Assembly: GCF_003467445.1 (NCBI RefSeq)
Contig: NZ_QSGS01000007.1
Location: forward strand, 62,001 to 126,000
DNA: 64,000 bases
Reading direction: 5' to 3'
Source: Exiguobacterium sp. AM39-5BH
GTDB taxonomy: Bacteria; Bacillota; Bacilli; Exiguobacteriales; Exiguobacteriaceae
The translations under genes were made by a program, and so were the position numbers. Below, piece after piece: positions 1 through 6,609 of this stretch (its first letter is position 1; every line of letters begins with the position of its first letter). Under the pieces are notes generated by a model. The model was given only the letters and a program-made list of their open reading frames with translations. It ran no database searches and was not told the DNA's origin.

Positions 1-293
1 GAGGGGTGATCATAAAACGTACTGGCCACCACGCCGGCTGTACGCTTTGTATCCGCGACGACAAGGTTCGGCACTTCAAGACTGAGGGGATATTCCGAGA
101 TAACGGCAACTGCTCCTTTGGAGACGGCGTCCTCAGCGAATTCATGTCCGTCCACCGTATAACCGCGGATACAGATGAATAAATTCCCTGGACTGACCTT
201 TCTGGAATCTGTCTCAATTCCGGTCACCCATGGATCACGTTCGATGTCATCCATCTCATTTCCTAGAATGGCGGATAAACGTTTCATCCTCAT
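1..293 (-). CDS. murE: MurE, UDP-N-acetylmuramyl-tripeptide synthetase, N-terminal part
   Basis: The gene runs off the left window edge; only about 97 N-terminal residues are visible. They form the Mur-ligase N-terminal domain, with the MurE signature TDSRKVSPGNLFICIRGY near residues 28-45 followed by VDGHEFAEDAVSKGAVAV, which binds the uridine nucleotide substrate. MurE adds the third amino acid (diaminopimelate or lysine) to the peptidoglycan stem in the cytoplasm. ATG at 293 is preceded by AAAGGAAG ten bases upstream; an in-frame ATG at 314 has no site of its own. The ATP-binding and ligase domains lie outside, so substrate choice cannot be read here. Confidence 0.85.
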   Translation of the reverse strand, partial: MRMKRLSAILGNEMDDIERDPWVTGIETDSRKVSPGNLFICIRGYTVDGHEFAEDAVSKGAVAVISEYPLSLEVPNLVVADTKRTAGVVASTFYDHP

Positions 294-421
294 GCTGTGT
301 ACTTCCTTTCTCATGGGTGTCGCTAGGTTCGCAAACCTTATCGTCATGGTACTAGATATTAGGCAGTAATGGAGATGACAAATATATTACTTCCCTTTTT
401 GAGTGCGGCACAACCGCCAAA

Positions 422-457
422 CTAAAAAAATCCTAGTCCAGGACGGGACTAGGATTT
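422..457 (-). terminator. Rho-independent terminator
   Basis: A 12-bp perfect inverted repeat (AAATCCTAGTCC / GGACTAGGATTT) with a 6-base loop is followed on the minus strand by a run of T. It overlaps the stop codon of the helix-hairpin-helix gene and ends that transcript. Confidence 0.85.
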
Positions 458-649
458 GAATTCGCTATTCTTGAACTGAAGTCCTTGCTCGTGAAGCGCA
501 GTTTCTAACATTCGTAGCACACTCGGTCCGACTCCATGCAAGGCCGCAATCTCTCGTTTCGTATACGTGGCTAACTGTTCGAGCGTATCGATATAGGCGG
601 CATCGAGCGCTCATTTGGCCGGTGCCGAACATTTCGGAAGTGGCGTCAA
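449..649 (-). pseudogene. Small helix-hairpin-helix (RNAP alpha C-terminal-like) protein, interrupted by in-frame TGA
   Basis: Read through, the frame gives about 66 residues: LPKCSAPAK, stop, then ALDAAYIDTLEQLA, TKREIAALHGVGPSVLRML and ETALHEQGLQF. This matches the short family whose fold resembles the RNA polymerase alpha C-terminal domain (two helix-hairpin-helix units, LHGxGP turn). TTG at 649 has GAGGAGGG seven bases upstream and overlaps the stop of the preceding gene (TTGA), which suggests translational coupling. The TGA is codon 13, where relatives usually have a basic residue; CGA to TGA is a single transition. Either a true nonsense mutation or a base error; everything after the stop is well preserved. 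Confidence 0.7.
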
Positions 650-879
650 CTGATTCCCTCCTCTCGTCCGGTGGTACGTTCGATTGTCGGGAGACAGGCG
701 AGGACACGGTCCATGCAAAATGTCCGACGGGCCTGTTTGTTCACGTCCCAGGCGACGAGTCGATCGCCTTGCAGCTTCATCAGCTTGACCCGCCGCTTTG
801 AAAAAATTCCGTTTCGATCGATATACATCATTTCCACGACCCGTCCGTTTCGCATCCAACGCATGACTTCTTGTCTCAT
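646..879 (-). CDS. Small WYL-like domain protein
   Basis: A 77-residue protein. Residues 10-60 (VVEMMYIDRNGIFSKRRVKLMKLQGDRLVAWD, then RTFCMDRVLACLP) follow the pattern of short stand-alone WYL-like beta-barrel proteins of Bacillales, which carry no HTH of their own. ATG at 879 has an ideal AAAGGAGGG site; a longer in-frame ORF up to 981 lacks one. It is the first gene of a two-gene unit with the helix-hairpin-helix gene and lies directly behind a LexA-type box. WYL domains elsewhere bind nucleic acid ligands and often act in damage response; the role here is inferred only. Confidence 0.6.
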   Translation of the reverse strand: MRQEVMRWMRNGRVVEMMYIDRNGIFSKRRVKLMKLQGDRLVAWDVNKQARRTFCMDRVLACLPTIERTTGREEGIS

Positions 880-911
880 CTGTTCTCCCTCCTTTACTAC
901 TTTTAGTATAC

Positions 912-925
912 AGAACATTTGTTCG
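912..925 (-). promoter_or_regulatory. LexA/DinR-type SOS box with overlapping -10
   Basis: Minus strand CGAACAAATGTTCT fits the Bacillus LexA consensus CGAAC-N4-GTTC with only the last base off. A -10 TATACT follows two bases later on the same strand, so LexA bound here would block the promoter of the WYL-like and helix-hairpin-helix genes. The -35 (TGGAAT, 17 bases upstream) is weak. Confidence 0.6.
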
Positions 926-1008
926 TAATTCCAGTCTGGAGGTGTATGTTTTAGCAATTTCCCGTATGCTAGAAGAAACAAATCTTTCGCGAAAGGAGTA
1001 TGCCTATC

Positions 1009-1224
1009 ATGATGTACGTCATGTTGGCCGTCTTGGCCTTCGTCTTATTCTTTTCCATGATTTATGCCGCCAAAGCCTTGCCGAATTTAAGAAATGTGTT
1101 ATTCAACCGCGGCAGCCTGTTCGGCCAAGACTCCGTGACCGTCACGTGTCCGAACTGTAAGAAAACGTTCAAACGGTCCGATGGGAACATGCAGACGTGC
1201 CCCCATTGCTATACGTCATTTTAA
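1009..1224 (+). CDS. Small membrane-anchored zinc-ribbon protein
   Basis: About 71 residues. One N-terminal membrane helix (MLAVLAFVLFFSMIYAA) is followed by a C-terminal zinc ribbon with two CxxC knuckles: CPNCKKTF and CPHCYTSF. The GAAAGGAG site at 991-998 favours ATG 1009 (or 1012) rather than ATG 1000, which sits one base from it. Family function is unknown to me. It is a single-gene unit between the SOS-box promoter region and its own terminator. Confidence 0.6.
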   Translation: MMYVMLAVLAFVLFFSMIYAAKALPNLRNVLFNRGSLFGQDSVTVTCPNCKKTFKRSDGNMQTCPHCYTSF

Positions 1225-1228
1225 GTAC

Positions 1229-1272
1229 AAAACATCCAATGTCCTGCTCATTAGCGGGACATTGGGTGTTTT
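1229..1272 (+). terminator. Rho-independent terminator
   Basis: Stem CATCCAATGTCC / GGGACATTGGGTG with an 11-base loop, followed by TTTTT, just after the zinc-ribbon gene. Confidence 0.8.
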
Positions 1273-1390
1273 TGAATGTGCTCGAATCAGCAAGCAACCG
1301 CTTACGTTCATCCCATAAGTGAAATAAGAAAATTACGTCATTTGTCCACAAGTCAAGCTACAAGATCGTCTCATTCTGAAGGAGTCCACC

Positions 1391-1663
1391 ATGTCATTCA
1401 TATCCGATCATGCATGATACACACGCATCGTAAACCGCGACATCTCTGCGCTCGAACTACTTTACGACCGCTATGAGCGCATCTTATATTCGCTTGCCCT
1501 CCGCTTGACGACACAAGCCGACTTGGCCGAGGCCGTCCGATCCGAGGTGTTCACCGAGCTTTAGAAATGTCGTCTGCCGCACGATTTGACGACCCATCGG
1601 CTGAAAACGTATTTGTTCGAACGTGTGGAGACCGCAACGCTACGTCTAGTCGCGAGCGCGTGA
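1391..1663 (+). pseudogene. Relic of an ECF sigma factor (region 2 only, two in-frame stops)
   Basis: A single frame from ATG 1391 (AAGGAG six bases upstream) reads MSFISDHA, stop, YTRIVNRDISALELLYDRYERIL, YSLALRLTTQADLAEAVRSEVFTEL, stop, then KTYLFERVETATLRL and a final stop at 1661. LELLYDRYERILY matches LEALYDRYERILY of the intact sigma factor 1.5 kb downstream, and the AxLAEA...EVFxEL block is sigma region 2. The second stop (TAG) sits where the family has tryptophan. Region 4 is absent and the end overlaps the convergent HAD gene. I read it as a decayed paralogue of the sigma factor at 2884. Confidence 0.7.
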
Positions 1664-2458
1664 ACCCATCTCCCGCACCGCGCGATGTAACACTTCTAAA
1701 ATCCCATCCGCATATGTACCCTCGGTGACACGACCATGTTCTCGTTTGGCTTCTTCCGTCCCGTTGCCAAGTACATAGCCGTTACCGACATATCGCAACA
1801 TCCCTAAATCGTTCCCGCTGTCCCCGAACGCGTAAGCGTGCTCAATCTGAAACGTATATCGATTGCACACGTAGTCGACCGCAGCGATTTTACCCGCTCC
1901 TTGTGGGATGAAATCAATATCGTAGGCGTCTACCGGATCTCCGGCGTTCGGATTGCACCGACTGACGTTGACCGCGATTCCGAAGTCACGAGCGCTCGAA
2001 CGAATCCGTTCGAGTTCGTCCTCGCTCTCGCCGAAGTAGTAATAATTGTGCATCCAACCGCTTGTGCCAAGATTGGTCTGTGGCTCAATCGTGAGTGATT
2101 GGTTTAGCCTGTCGACGACTTGGATGACGCGATTTGAAAAATCGTGTGGGAACCGTGACGAATAGCCGTCATCGAGCTCCAATTGTCCGGACGCCGTCAC
2201 TCGATACAGTTCCGTCCCGAGACTCGCCGCGATCCGGTGCGGGAAGTAACGCATGTCTGCCCGTGCCATTTTTTCTCGAATCGTTTCCAGTGAACTCCCC
2301 GTCACCCACATCGTCGAGAACCGATGCGACTGCACATCGAGAAAGTCTTCGAGTTGCCACAAGCGCTTCAACTGGTCAACAGAGCAAGCGTGCGGGAAAT
2401 ACGTCTCATCAAAGTCGAAACAGATGAGGGTGTCCCCTTCCTCTTTGAATCGTTTCAT
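1646..2458 (-). CDS. HAD-superfamily phosphatase (Cof / sucrose-phosphatase-like)
   Basis: 270 residues. Motif I FDFDETYF near the N-terminus holds the nucleophile aspartate, a TGSS motif II follows, and motif IV FGDSGNDLGML lies near residue 220, the arrangement of HAD class IIB phosphatases that act on sugar or other small phosphates in the cytoplasm. ATG 2458 has AAGGAGGAG six bases upstream; the longer frame to 2488 has no site. Substrate cannot be assigned. It converges on the sigma relic, overlapping its last 18 bases. Confidence 0.8.
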   Translation of the reverse strand: MKRFKEEGDTLICFDFDETYFPHACSVDQLKRLWQLEDFLDVQSHRFSTMWVTGSSLETIREKMARADMRYFPHRIAASLGTELYRVTASGQLELDDGYSSRFPHDFSNRVIQVVDRLNQSLTIEPQTNLGTSGWMHNYYYFGESEDELERIRSSARDFGIAVNVSRCNPNAGDPVDAYDIDFIPQGAGKIAAVDYVCNRYTFQIEHAYAFGDSGNDLGMLRYVGNGYVLGNGTEEAKREHGRVTEGTYADGILEVLHRAVREMGSRARD

Positions 2459-2520
2459 GGTGCTCCTCCTTGTGTCGCCATACCCCATCTCGTATAGTAA
2501 AAAAGAAAGGACGTGGCAGC

Positions 2521-2772
2521 ATGAAAAATCGATTAAGCCGTTACTACTGTCAGTATAGCGGAATCGTGATGGGGTTCGGGCTCGTCTTCAGCTTTTTGTT
2601 TGGAATTCGCTCTTATTCGGTCTGGCAACAATGGCTACCGATCGGTTTAGCGCTTCTCCTTACTCTTCTCACGGCAACGGTGTTTAGTTGCGTGACGTAC
2701 CGCCTGCTCAGTGCTTTGAATTTAAGCCTGTTCTGCCGCATCGGAGGGATGGCGTCCAGTTGTTCCCGTTAA
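2521..2772 (+). CDS. Small two-helix membrane protein
   Basis: 83 residues with two hydrophobic segments (GIVMGFGLVFSFLFGI and LPIGLALLLTLLTATVFSCV) and a short basic N-terminus. AAAGGA lies upstream of ATG 2521. I do not recognise the family. It stands alone between a divergent HAD gene and the sigma operon; about 110 bases separate it from the sigma start. Confidence 0.5.
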   Translation: MKNRLSRYYCQYSGIVMGFGLVFSFLFGIRSYSVWQQWLPIGLALLLTLLTATVFSCVTYRLLSALNLSLFCRIGGMASSCSR

Positions 2773-2883
2773 AGGTGAGAAAATCTTGACGGTTCACAAA
2801 ATAGTCACCTCAAATAGGCATCCATTTCACGGTTTCATCCGTTAGATCAATACGAGGGATTCTCTTATATAAAGGAGACAGCC

Positions 2884-3444
2884 ATGACTGATATTGAATT
2901 GTATGAGCGTGTCAGGCAAAAAGACAAACAAGCGCTCGAGGCGCTTTATGATCGCTACGAACGAATCCTGTATGCGTTCGTCATGCAGGTGACGAAAGAC
3001 CGCGACCTCGCCGAAGAAGCGATGCAAGAAGTGTTCATCAAACTATGGCGTGGTGGCGGCGTATACGACGAATCTAAAGGAAAATTCAAATCGTGGCTGT
3101 TCACGATGAGCCGTCACGTTACGATCGACTTGATTCGCAAACGAAAGCCTGACCTGCAACTGGATGAATCTTATGCGGAAGCTATCCCGTCCCCGGCCCC
3201 TTCCGTTGAGACCGAGGTCGAATGGCAAGAAGATCGGACCCAAATCGAGACGGCGATGGCCGAACTGCCGACCGAGCAACAGCAAGTCGTCCGACTCATG
3301 TATTTCCAAGGGCTCAGCCAACAAAAGATTGCCGATACGTGCGGTATCCCGCTCGGTACTGTAAAAGGAAGGATTCGATTAGCGTTGAAACAGTTACGAA
3401 GGCATTTATCCCATGATTTGATCGATAAGGAGGTGGAACGATGA
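2884..3444 (+). CDS. ECF-type RNA polymerase sigma factor
   Basis: 186 residues. Region 2 spans about 20-90 (LYDRYERILYAFVMQV, AMQEVFIKLW, SWLFTMSRHVTIDLIRKRK) and region 4 about 125-175 (LPTEQQQVVRLMYFQGLSQ, GIPLGTVKGRIRLALKQLR), joined by an acidic proline-rich linker. It directs RNA polymerase to a stress-type promoter set. ATAAAGGAGAC precedes ATG 2884. Its stop overlaps the start of the next gene (ATGA), which encodes its anti-sigma factor, the usual coupling that holds the sigma inactive until a signal arrives. The target regulon is not visible. Confidence 0.9.
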   Translation: MTDIELYERVRQKDKQALEALYDRYERILYAFVMQVTKDRDLAEEAMQEVFIKLWRGGGVYDESKGKFKSWLFTMSRHVTIDLIRKRKPDLQLDESYAEAIPSPAPSVETEVEWQEDRTQIETAMAELPTEQQQVVRLMYFQGLSQQKIADTCGIPLGTVKGRIRLALKQLRRHLSHDLIDKEVER

Positions 3445-4154
3445 ACGCTTGTGACCAATTGATTGATTATTTCAATCAACATTTGACGGAAGACGAACGC
3501 ATCCGGTTTGAAGCGCATCTCGCGATATGTCACACGTGTCAAGAAGAGCTCGAACAACTCGAGGCCCTCGTCGGCGGCGTCGCGTTCCTCTCTGAACCGG
3601 CTGAACCGCCAAGCGGGATGAAAGCACGGATTCTCGAAAACGTGTTCGCAGAAGACAAACCGGAGACGGAGTCGAAGCAAAACGAACCGACCCCGATCAC
3701 ACCGTTCACAGCCACGAAGAAGAAACAGAAGACGCCATGGGGGGCGCTTGCGCTTGCGGCTGCACTCTTGCTCTCTTTGATCGGGAACGGCTATCTGCTA
3801 TTGAATGAAGATGAGCCGAGCGGCATCGCCTTGACCGAGACCATCCCGCTCGAAGGCGAATCAAAAGGCGTGGCTTACCTCGCCGAACAGGACGGCCAGC
3901 GCCAGCTCATCGTCCAGACGAACGGACTCGGTGCGCTCGAGGCGAACGAGGTGTATCAAGTTTGGCTCTTAAATGACGGCTCGCCGATTCCGACCGGGGC
4001 GTTCGTCACAGACGATAAAGGCAACGGGACCGTCATCTATACGCTCGATTCGACCGAATCGGAGACGGACTGGGATACCGTCGCTGTCACGAAAGAACCC
4101 GAACGGGGCAACACGGCACCTGAAGGCGACATCGTGCTCAGTGCCAGTCTATAG
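3441..4154 (+). CDS. Membrane anti-sigma factor, RskA-like with zinc-finger N-terminus
   Basis: 237 residues. An N-terminal anti-sigma zinc-finger domain carries the H-x3-C-x2-C arrangement (HLAICHTCQEEL, residues 29-40) that grips the sigma factor. A single membrane helix lies near 97-116 (ALALAAALLLSLIGNGYLLL), and the extracellular part resembles the RskA (anti-sigma-K) domain (YQVWLLNDGSPIPTGAF, VAVTKEPE). It is translationally coupled to the sigma gene by a 4-base overlap and followed by a terminator, so the pair is a complete two-gene unit. Confidence 0.88.
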   Translation: MNACDQLIDYFNQHLTEDERIRFEAHLAICHTCQEELEQLEALVGGVAFLSEPAEPPSGMKARILENVFAEDKPETESKQNEPTPITPFTATKKKQKTPWGALALAAALLLSLIGNGYLLLNEDEPSGIALTETIPLEGESKGVAYLAEQDGQRQLIVQTNGLGALEANEVYQVWLLNDGSPIPTGAFVTDDKGNGTVIYTLDSTESETDWDTVAVTKEPERGNTAPEGDIVLSASL

Positions 4155-4159
4155 GCAAG

Positions 4160-4207
4160 GACCGAATGACCGGACGCACCGCGCGTACGTGTCATTCGGT
4201 TCTTTTT
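4160..4207 (+). terminator. Rho-independent terminator
   Basis: Stem ACCGAATGAC / GTCATTCGGT with a long loop and TCTTTTTT closes the sigma/anti-sigma unit. Confidence 0.75.
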
Positions 4208-4238
4208 TCGTTATGATGATAGAAAAGGAGTGTTACAT

Positions 4239-5150
4239 ATGCGTCAGCCTAAAATTGGTGTCGTCGGTCTCGGCGGCATCGCTCAGAAAGCGTACTTACC
4301 GGTGTTAACGAACAGCACGTCGTTCGAACTCGTCGGCGCCTATTCGCCGACCGTCGCCAAACGCGAGACGATTTGCCGGGCCCATCGGATGGAATCGTTC
4401 ACGGGACTTCCCGAACTCGCGTCGTCCGTCGACGCGGCGTTCGTCCACAGTTCGACCGAGACGCATTTCGACGTCGTCTCCTATCTGCTCGCACATGGTG
4501 TCAATGTGTATGTCGATAAACCGCTCGCCGCGACAATCGAACAGGCGGAACGTCTCGTCGAGCTGGCTGAGCAGACGAACCGCAAACTCATGGTCGGTTT
4601 CAATCGCCGCTTCGCCCCGATGTATCAGCATGTGAAAGAAGCAGCTCCGTTCCATACGCTCGACTTCGTCAAGCATCGAGGGGACGGGTTGCGCGGCCAC
4701 GACTATCAGTTCACGTTACTCGATGACTATTTGCATGTCGTCGACACGCTCCGGTTTCTAGCCGGAAGCGAGTTGCGTCTCGTCACAGGGCACGTGGAGA
4801 CGACCGAGGCGAACGGACTACATTTCGCGCGCCACGTCTGGCAAGACGAGCATGGACTGCATACGACGTCGATGCACCGTAAAGCCGGGACGAATCATGA
4901 AGGACTCAACGCCATTCGCGACGGCCTTCGTGTGACCGTCGACGAGATGGTGACGCTTCAACGGTTCGAACACGGTACCCATTCGACGAAGACGTTCGGG
5001 TCATGGGACACGCTCCTCACCCAGCGCGGGTTCCAAGGAGCAATCGACCATTTTATCTCGGCACTGGCCGACGGTACACCGATTTTGACGAACGGCCGTG
5101 AGGCGCTCCAGACGCAACGGATGGTGACGGACTTGTTCAGCCCGCGCTAA
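4239..5150 (+). CDS. Gfo/Idh/MocA-family NAD(P)-dependent oxidoreductase
   Basis: 303 residues. The N-terminal Rossmann motif GVVGLGGIAQKAYLPVL binds the dinucleotide; VDKPLA near residue 90 is the EKP-like catalytic lysine motif; a C-terminal alpha/beta domain follows. Such enzymes oxidise or reduce sugars, inositols or related alcohols in the cytoplasm; the substrate is unknown. AAAAGGAG precedes ATG 4239; an upstream GTG at 4230 overlaps that site and is unlikely. It is followed after 14 bases by a tiny membrane protein gene, probably on the same transcript. Confidence 0.85.
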   Translation: MRQPKIGVVGLGGIAQKAYLPVLTNSTSFELVGAYSPTVAKRETICRAHRMESFTGLPELASSVDAAFVHSSTETHFDVVSYLLAHGVNVYVDKPLAATIEQAERLVELAEQTNRKLMVGFNRRFAPMYQHVKEAAPFHTLDFVKHRGDGLRGHDYQFTLLDDYLHVVDTLRFLAGSELRLVTGHVETTEANGLHFARHVWQDEHGLHTTSMHRKAGTNHEGLNAIRDGLRVTVDEMVTLQRFEHGTHSTKTFGSWDTLLTQRGFQGAIDHFISALADGTPILTNGREALQTQRMVTDLFSPR

Positions 5151-5164
5151 GAGGAGGAAAGGAC

Positions 5165-5290
5165 ATGGATTTCTTTTTCTACCTGATGGTCATCGTCATC
5201 GTGTCCATCGCCGCGGACACGTTCAATAAGACACACAAGGCGCGTTTAGAAGTACTTCGACTCAAAATCGAACAAGAGAACTCGGGATGA
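5165..5290 (+). CDS. 41-residue single-pass membrane protein
   Basis: ATG 5165 with GAGGAGGAAAGGA upstream opens a 41-residue frame: an N-terminal hydrophobic stretch (FFFYLMVIVIVSIAA) and a charged tail (ARLEVLRLKIEQENSG) likely in a helix facing the cytoplasm. The strong ribosome binding site and tight spacing behind the oxidoreductase gene argue that it is real. No function known to me. Confidence 0.5.
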   Translation: MDFFFYLMVIVIVSIAADTFNKTHKARLEVLRLKIEQENSG

Positions 5291-5327
5291 AGCGTGACGA
5301 AGACAAACTCGATCATCGTGGCTTTAT

Positions 5328-5366
5328 AAAGACGGTCGGCCCGTATCGGGTCGACCGTCTTCGTTT
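5328..5366. terminator. Hairpin terminator between converging genes
   Basis: AAGACGGTCG / CGACCGTCTT with a 13-base loop separates the small membrane gene from the convergent EamA gene. Only a short T-rich tail follows on the plus strand. Confidence 0.55.
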
Positions 5367-6282
5367 ATAGAATATGACGTTCATCCACTTGACGCGTCTC
5401 ACGCAAGCGCTTGTGACGTCGTTCGACAATCGTCGACCAGGTGACGGCCGTGACGATACAGGCGGCGCCAATAAAGAAGTCGCGGTCGAGCCGTTCGTCG
5501 AGGACGAGCCAGCCGAGGTAGCCCCCGACGAGCGGTTGGAAGAAGAAGAACAGCGACCCGACGCTCGCATCCATGAGCTCGAGCCCTTTGTTCCAAAAGA
5601 AGAACGCCCCGGCGGTCGAGATGATGCCGACGTACAATACGCTCAACCATAGCACCGTATTCATCTCCGGAACATCCGATGCGGCCACTTCCATGCCCAT
5701 GAGCGGCGTCATCAAGACGAAGGCGATGCCGATGGCGAACGTCGTGATCGTCAACGACGACATCGTCTCGGAAGCGATTTTCACATAGATGGACATGAGC
5801 GCCCACGTGATGGCCGCACCGACCAAGACGAGGCTCCCGATGAAATACGTGCCTTCGACGTGCCAGCCGACGACGATGATGACTCCGAGCGTCGCCAACA
5901 GAAGTGACCCGATTTTGACAGGCGTGAGCCGTTCTTTCAAGATGACTCGGGCGAAAATGACCATGAACGCCGGTGTCGCCGCCGTGACGAGCGATCCCGT
6001 ATGTGCGTCGGACAGTTTCGTACCGATGAACTGAAACGAAATCGAGGCGACGTACCCGATGACACCGACGAGCGCGATCCACTTCCAGTCGCGCCGACCG
6101 ATCCGCTCGCGTCCGAACGCCCACCACATCGCGAACAGGACGACAAACGCGACGGCATAACGCATCCAGATGAGCGTGAACGGTTCGATATAGCCGAGCG
6201 CATATTTACTGACGACGTACATTCCGCCCCAAATGCTGGCGGCGAGCGTTAAACTGATAGCACCTAACCATTCTTTGCGCAT
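5365..6282 (-). CDS. EamA-family (DMT superfamily) transporter
   Basis: 305 residues forming about ten membrane helices as two repeated EamA domains; the first ends with the typical FxxxILKERLTPVKIGSLLLA and the second with LFFFFQPLVGGYLGWLVLDERL. The family exports amino acids or other metabolites. GGGAGGAGGG precedes the ATG. It stands alone on the minus strand, divergent from the ABC-F leader region; substrate unknown. Confidence 0.87.
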   Translation of the reverse strand: MRKEWLGAISLTLAASIWGGMYVVSKYALGYIEPFTLIWMRYAVAFVVLFAMWWAFGRERIGRRDWKWIALVGVIGYVASISFQFIGTKLSDAHTGSLVTAATPAFMVIFARVILKERLTPVKIGSLLLATLGVIIVVGWHVEGTYFIGSLVLVGAAITWALMSIYVKIASETMSSLTITTFAIGIAFVLMTPLMGMEVAASDVPEMNTVLWLSVLYVGIISTAGAFFFWNKGLELMDASVGSLFFFFQPLVGGYLGWLVLDERLDRDFFIGAACIVTAVTWSTIVERRHKRLRETRQVDERHIL

Positions 6283-6345
6283 GGCGTCCCTCCTCCCAGA
6301 TTCTTAAACAATACGACATCGGTCCTCGATATTCCTGTCCCCTAG

Positions 6346-6374
6346 TTGTCGAACAAGCCGAAATCGCTTACAAT
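6346..6374 (+). promoter_or_regulatory. Sigma-A promoter of the ABC-F transcript
   Basis: TTGTCG, a 17-base spacer, then TACAAT. Transcription would start near 6381, giving an untranslated leader of about 230 bases before the ABC-F start codon. Confidence 0.6.
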
Positions 6375-6408
6375 GAGCGTAATGATGTTATTGAAAGGGG
6401 GGAGAAAG

Positions 6409-6486
6409 GTGAACTTTGTCGGACGTACGCATTGGTCAACAGAACATTTGTACATTTTGCGTGCGATTTTTCACGATGTCGCATAA
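6409..6486 (+). CDS. Possible 25-residue leader peptide of the ABC-F gene
   Basis: GTG 6409, preceded by GGGGGGAG, opens a 25-codon frame (MNFVGRTHWSTEHL, then YILRAIFHDVA) ending at TAA 6484. It lies inside the leader, upstream of two hairpins with T-runs. Antibiotic-induced ABC-F genes of Firmicutes commonly use such a peptide: a drug-stalled ribosome on it changes leader folding. I infer the same role. The start spacing is short (4 bases), so the exact start is uncertain. Confidence 0.5.
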   Translation: MNFVGRTHWSTEHLYILRAIFHDVA

Positions 6487-6490
6487 TCAC

Positions 6491-6579
6491 AGGACTCGTC
6501 TGTCCTTTTTTAGACATTGCTGAAAACCGACAAAGCGCCTCTCTCTTTTGCCGAGCGCTTCTTTGCGCTCGGCTTTTTT
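6491..6579 (+). terminator. Attenuator: two terminators with a candidate anti-terminator
   Basis: A weak hairpin AGGAC / GTCCT plus T6 lies at 6491-6511. A strong one follows: GCCGAGCGC (6550) pairs perfectly with GCGCTCGGC (6565), then TTTTTT, only about 30 bases before the ABC-F start codon. AAGCGC at 6533-6538 can instead pair with GCGCTT at 6555-6560, which would break the strong terminator. This is the expected layout of ribosome-mediated attenuation. Confidence 0.7.
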
Positions 6580-6609
6580 GATAGGCCTCTACTCTGGGAG
6601 GAACTACTC

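Noticed and set aside
449..649. Selenocysteine or programmed readthrough at the TGA in the helix-hairpin-helix gene
   Set aside because: The affected position is normally a basic residue, no selenoprotein family fits and I see no downstream SECIS-like hairpin; a base change is simpler.
5399..6127. Long minus-strand ORF of 242 residues
   Set aside because: It is histidine/arginine-rich and lies in a second frame of the EamA transporter gene: a shadow caused by high GC at codon third positions.
6517..6609. N-terminal extension of the ABC-F protein
   Set aside because: It would be translated through the strong terminator hairpin, while ATG 6610 has its own good site and the normal family start.
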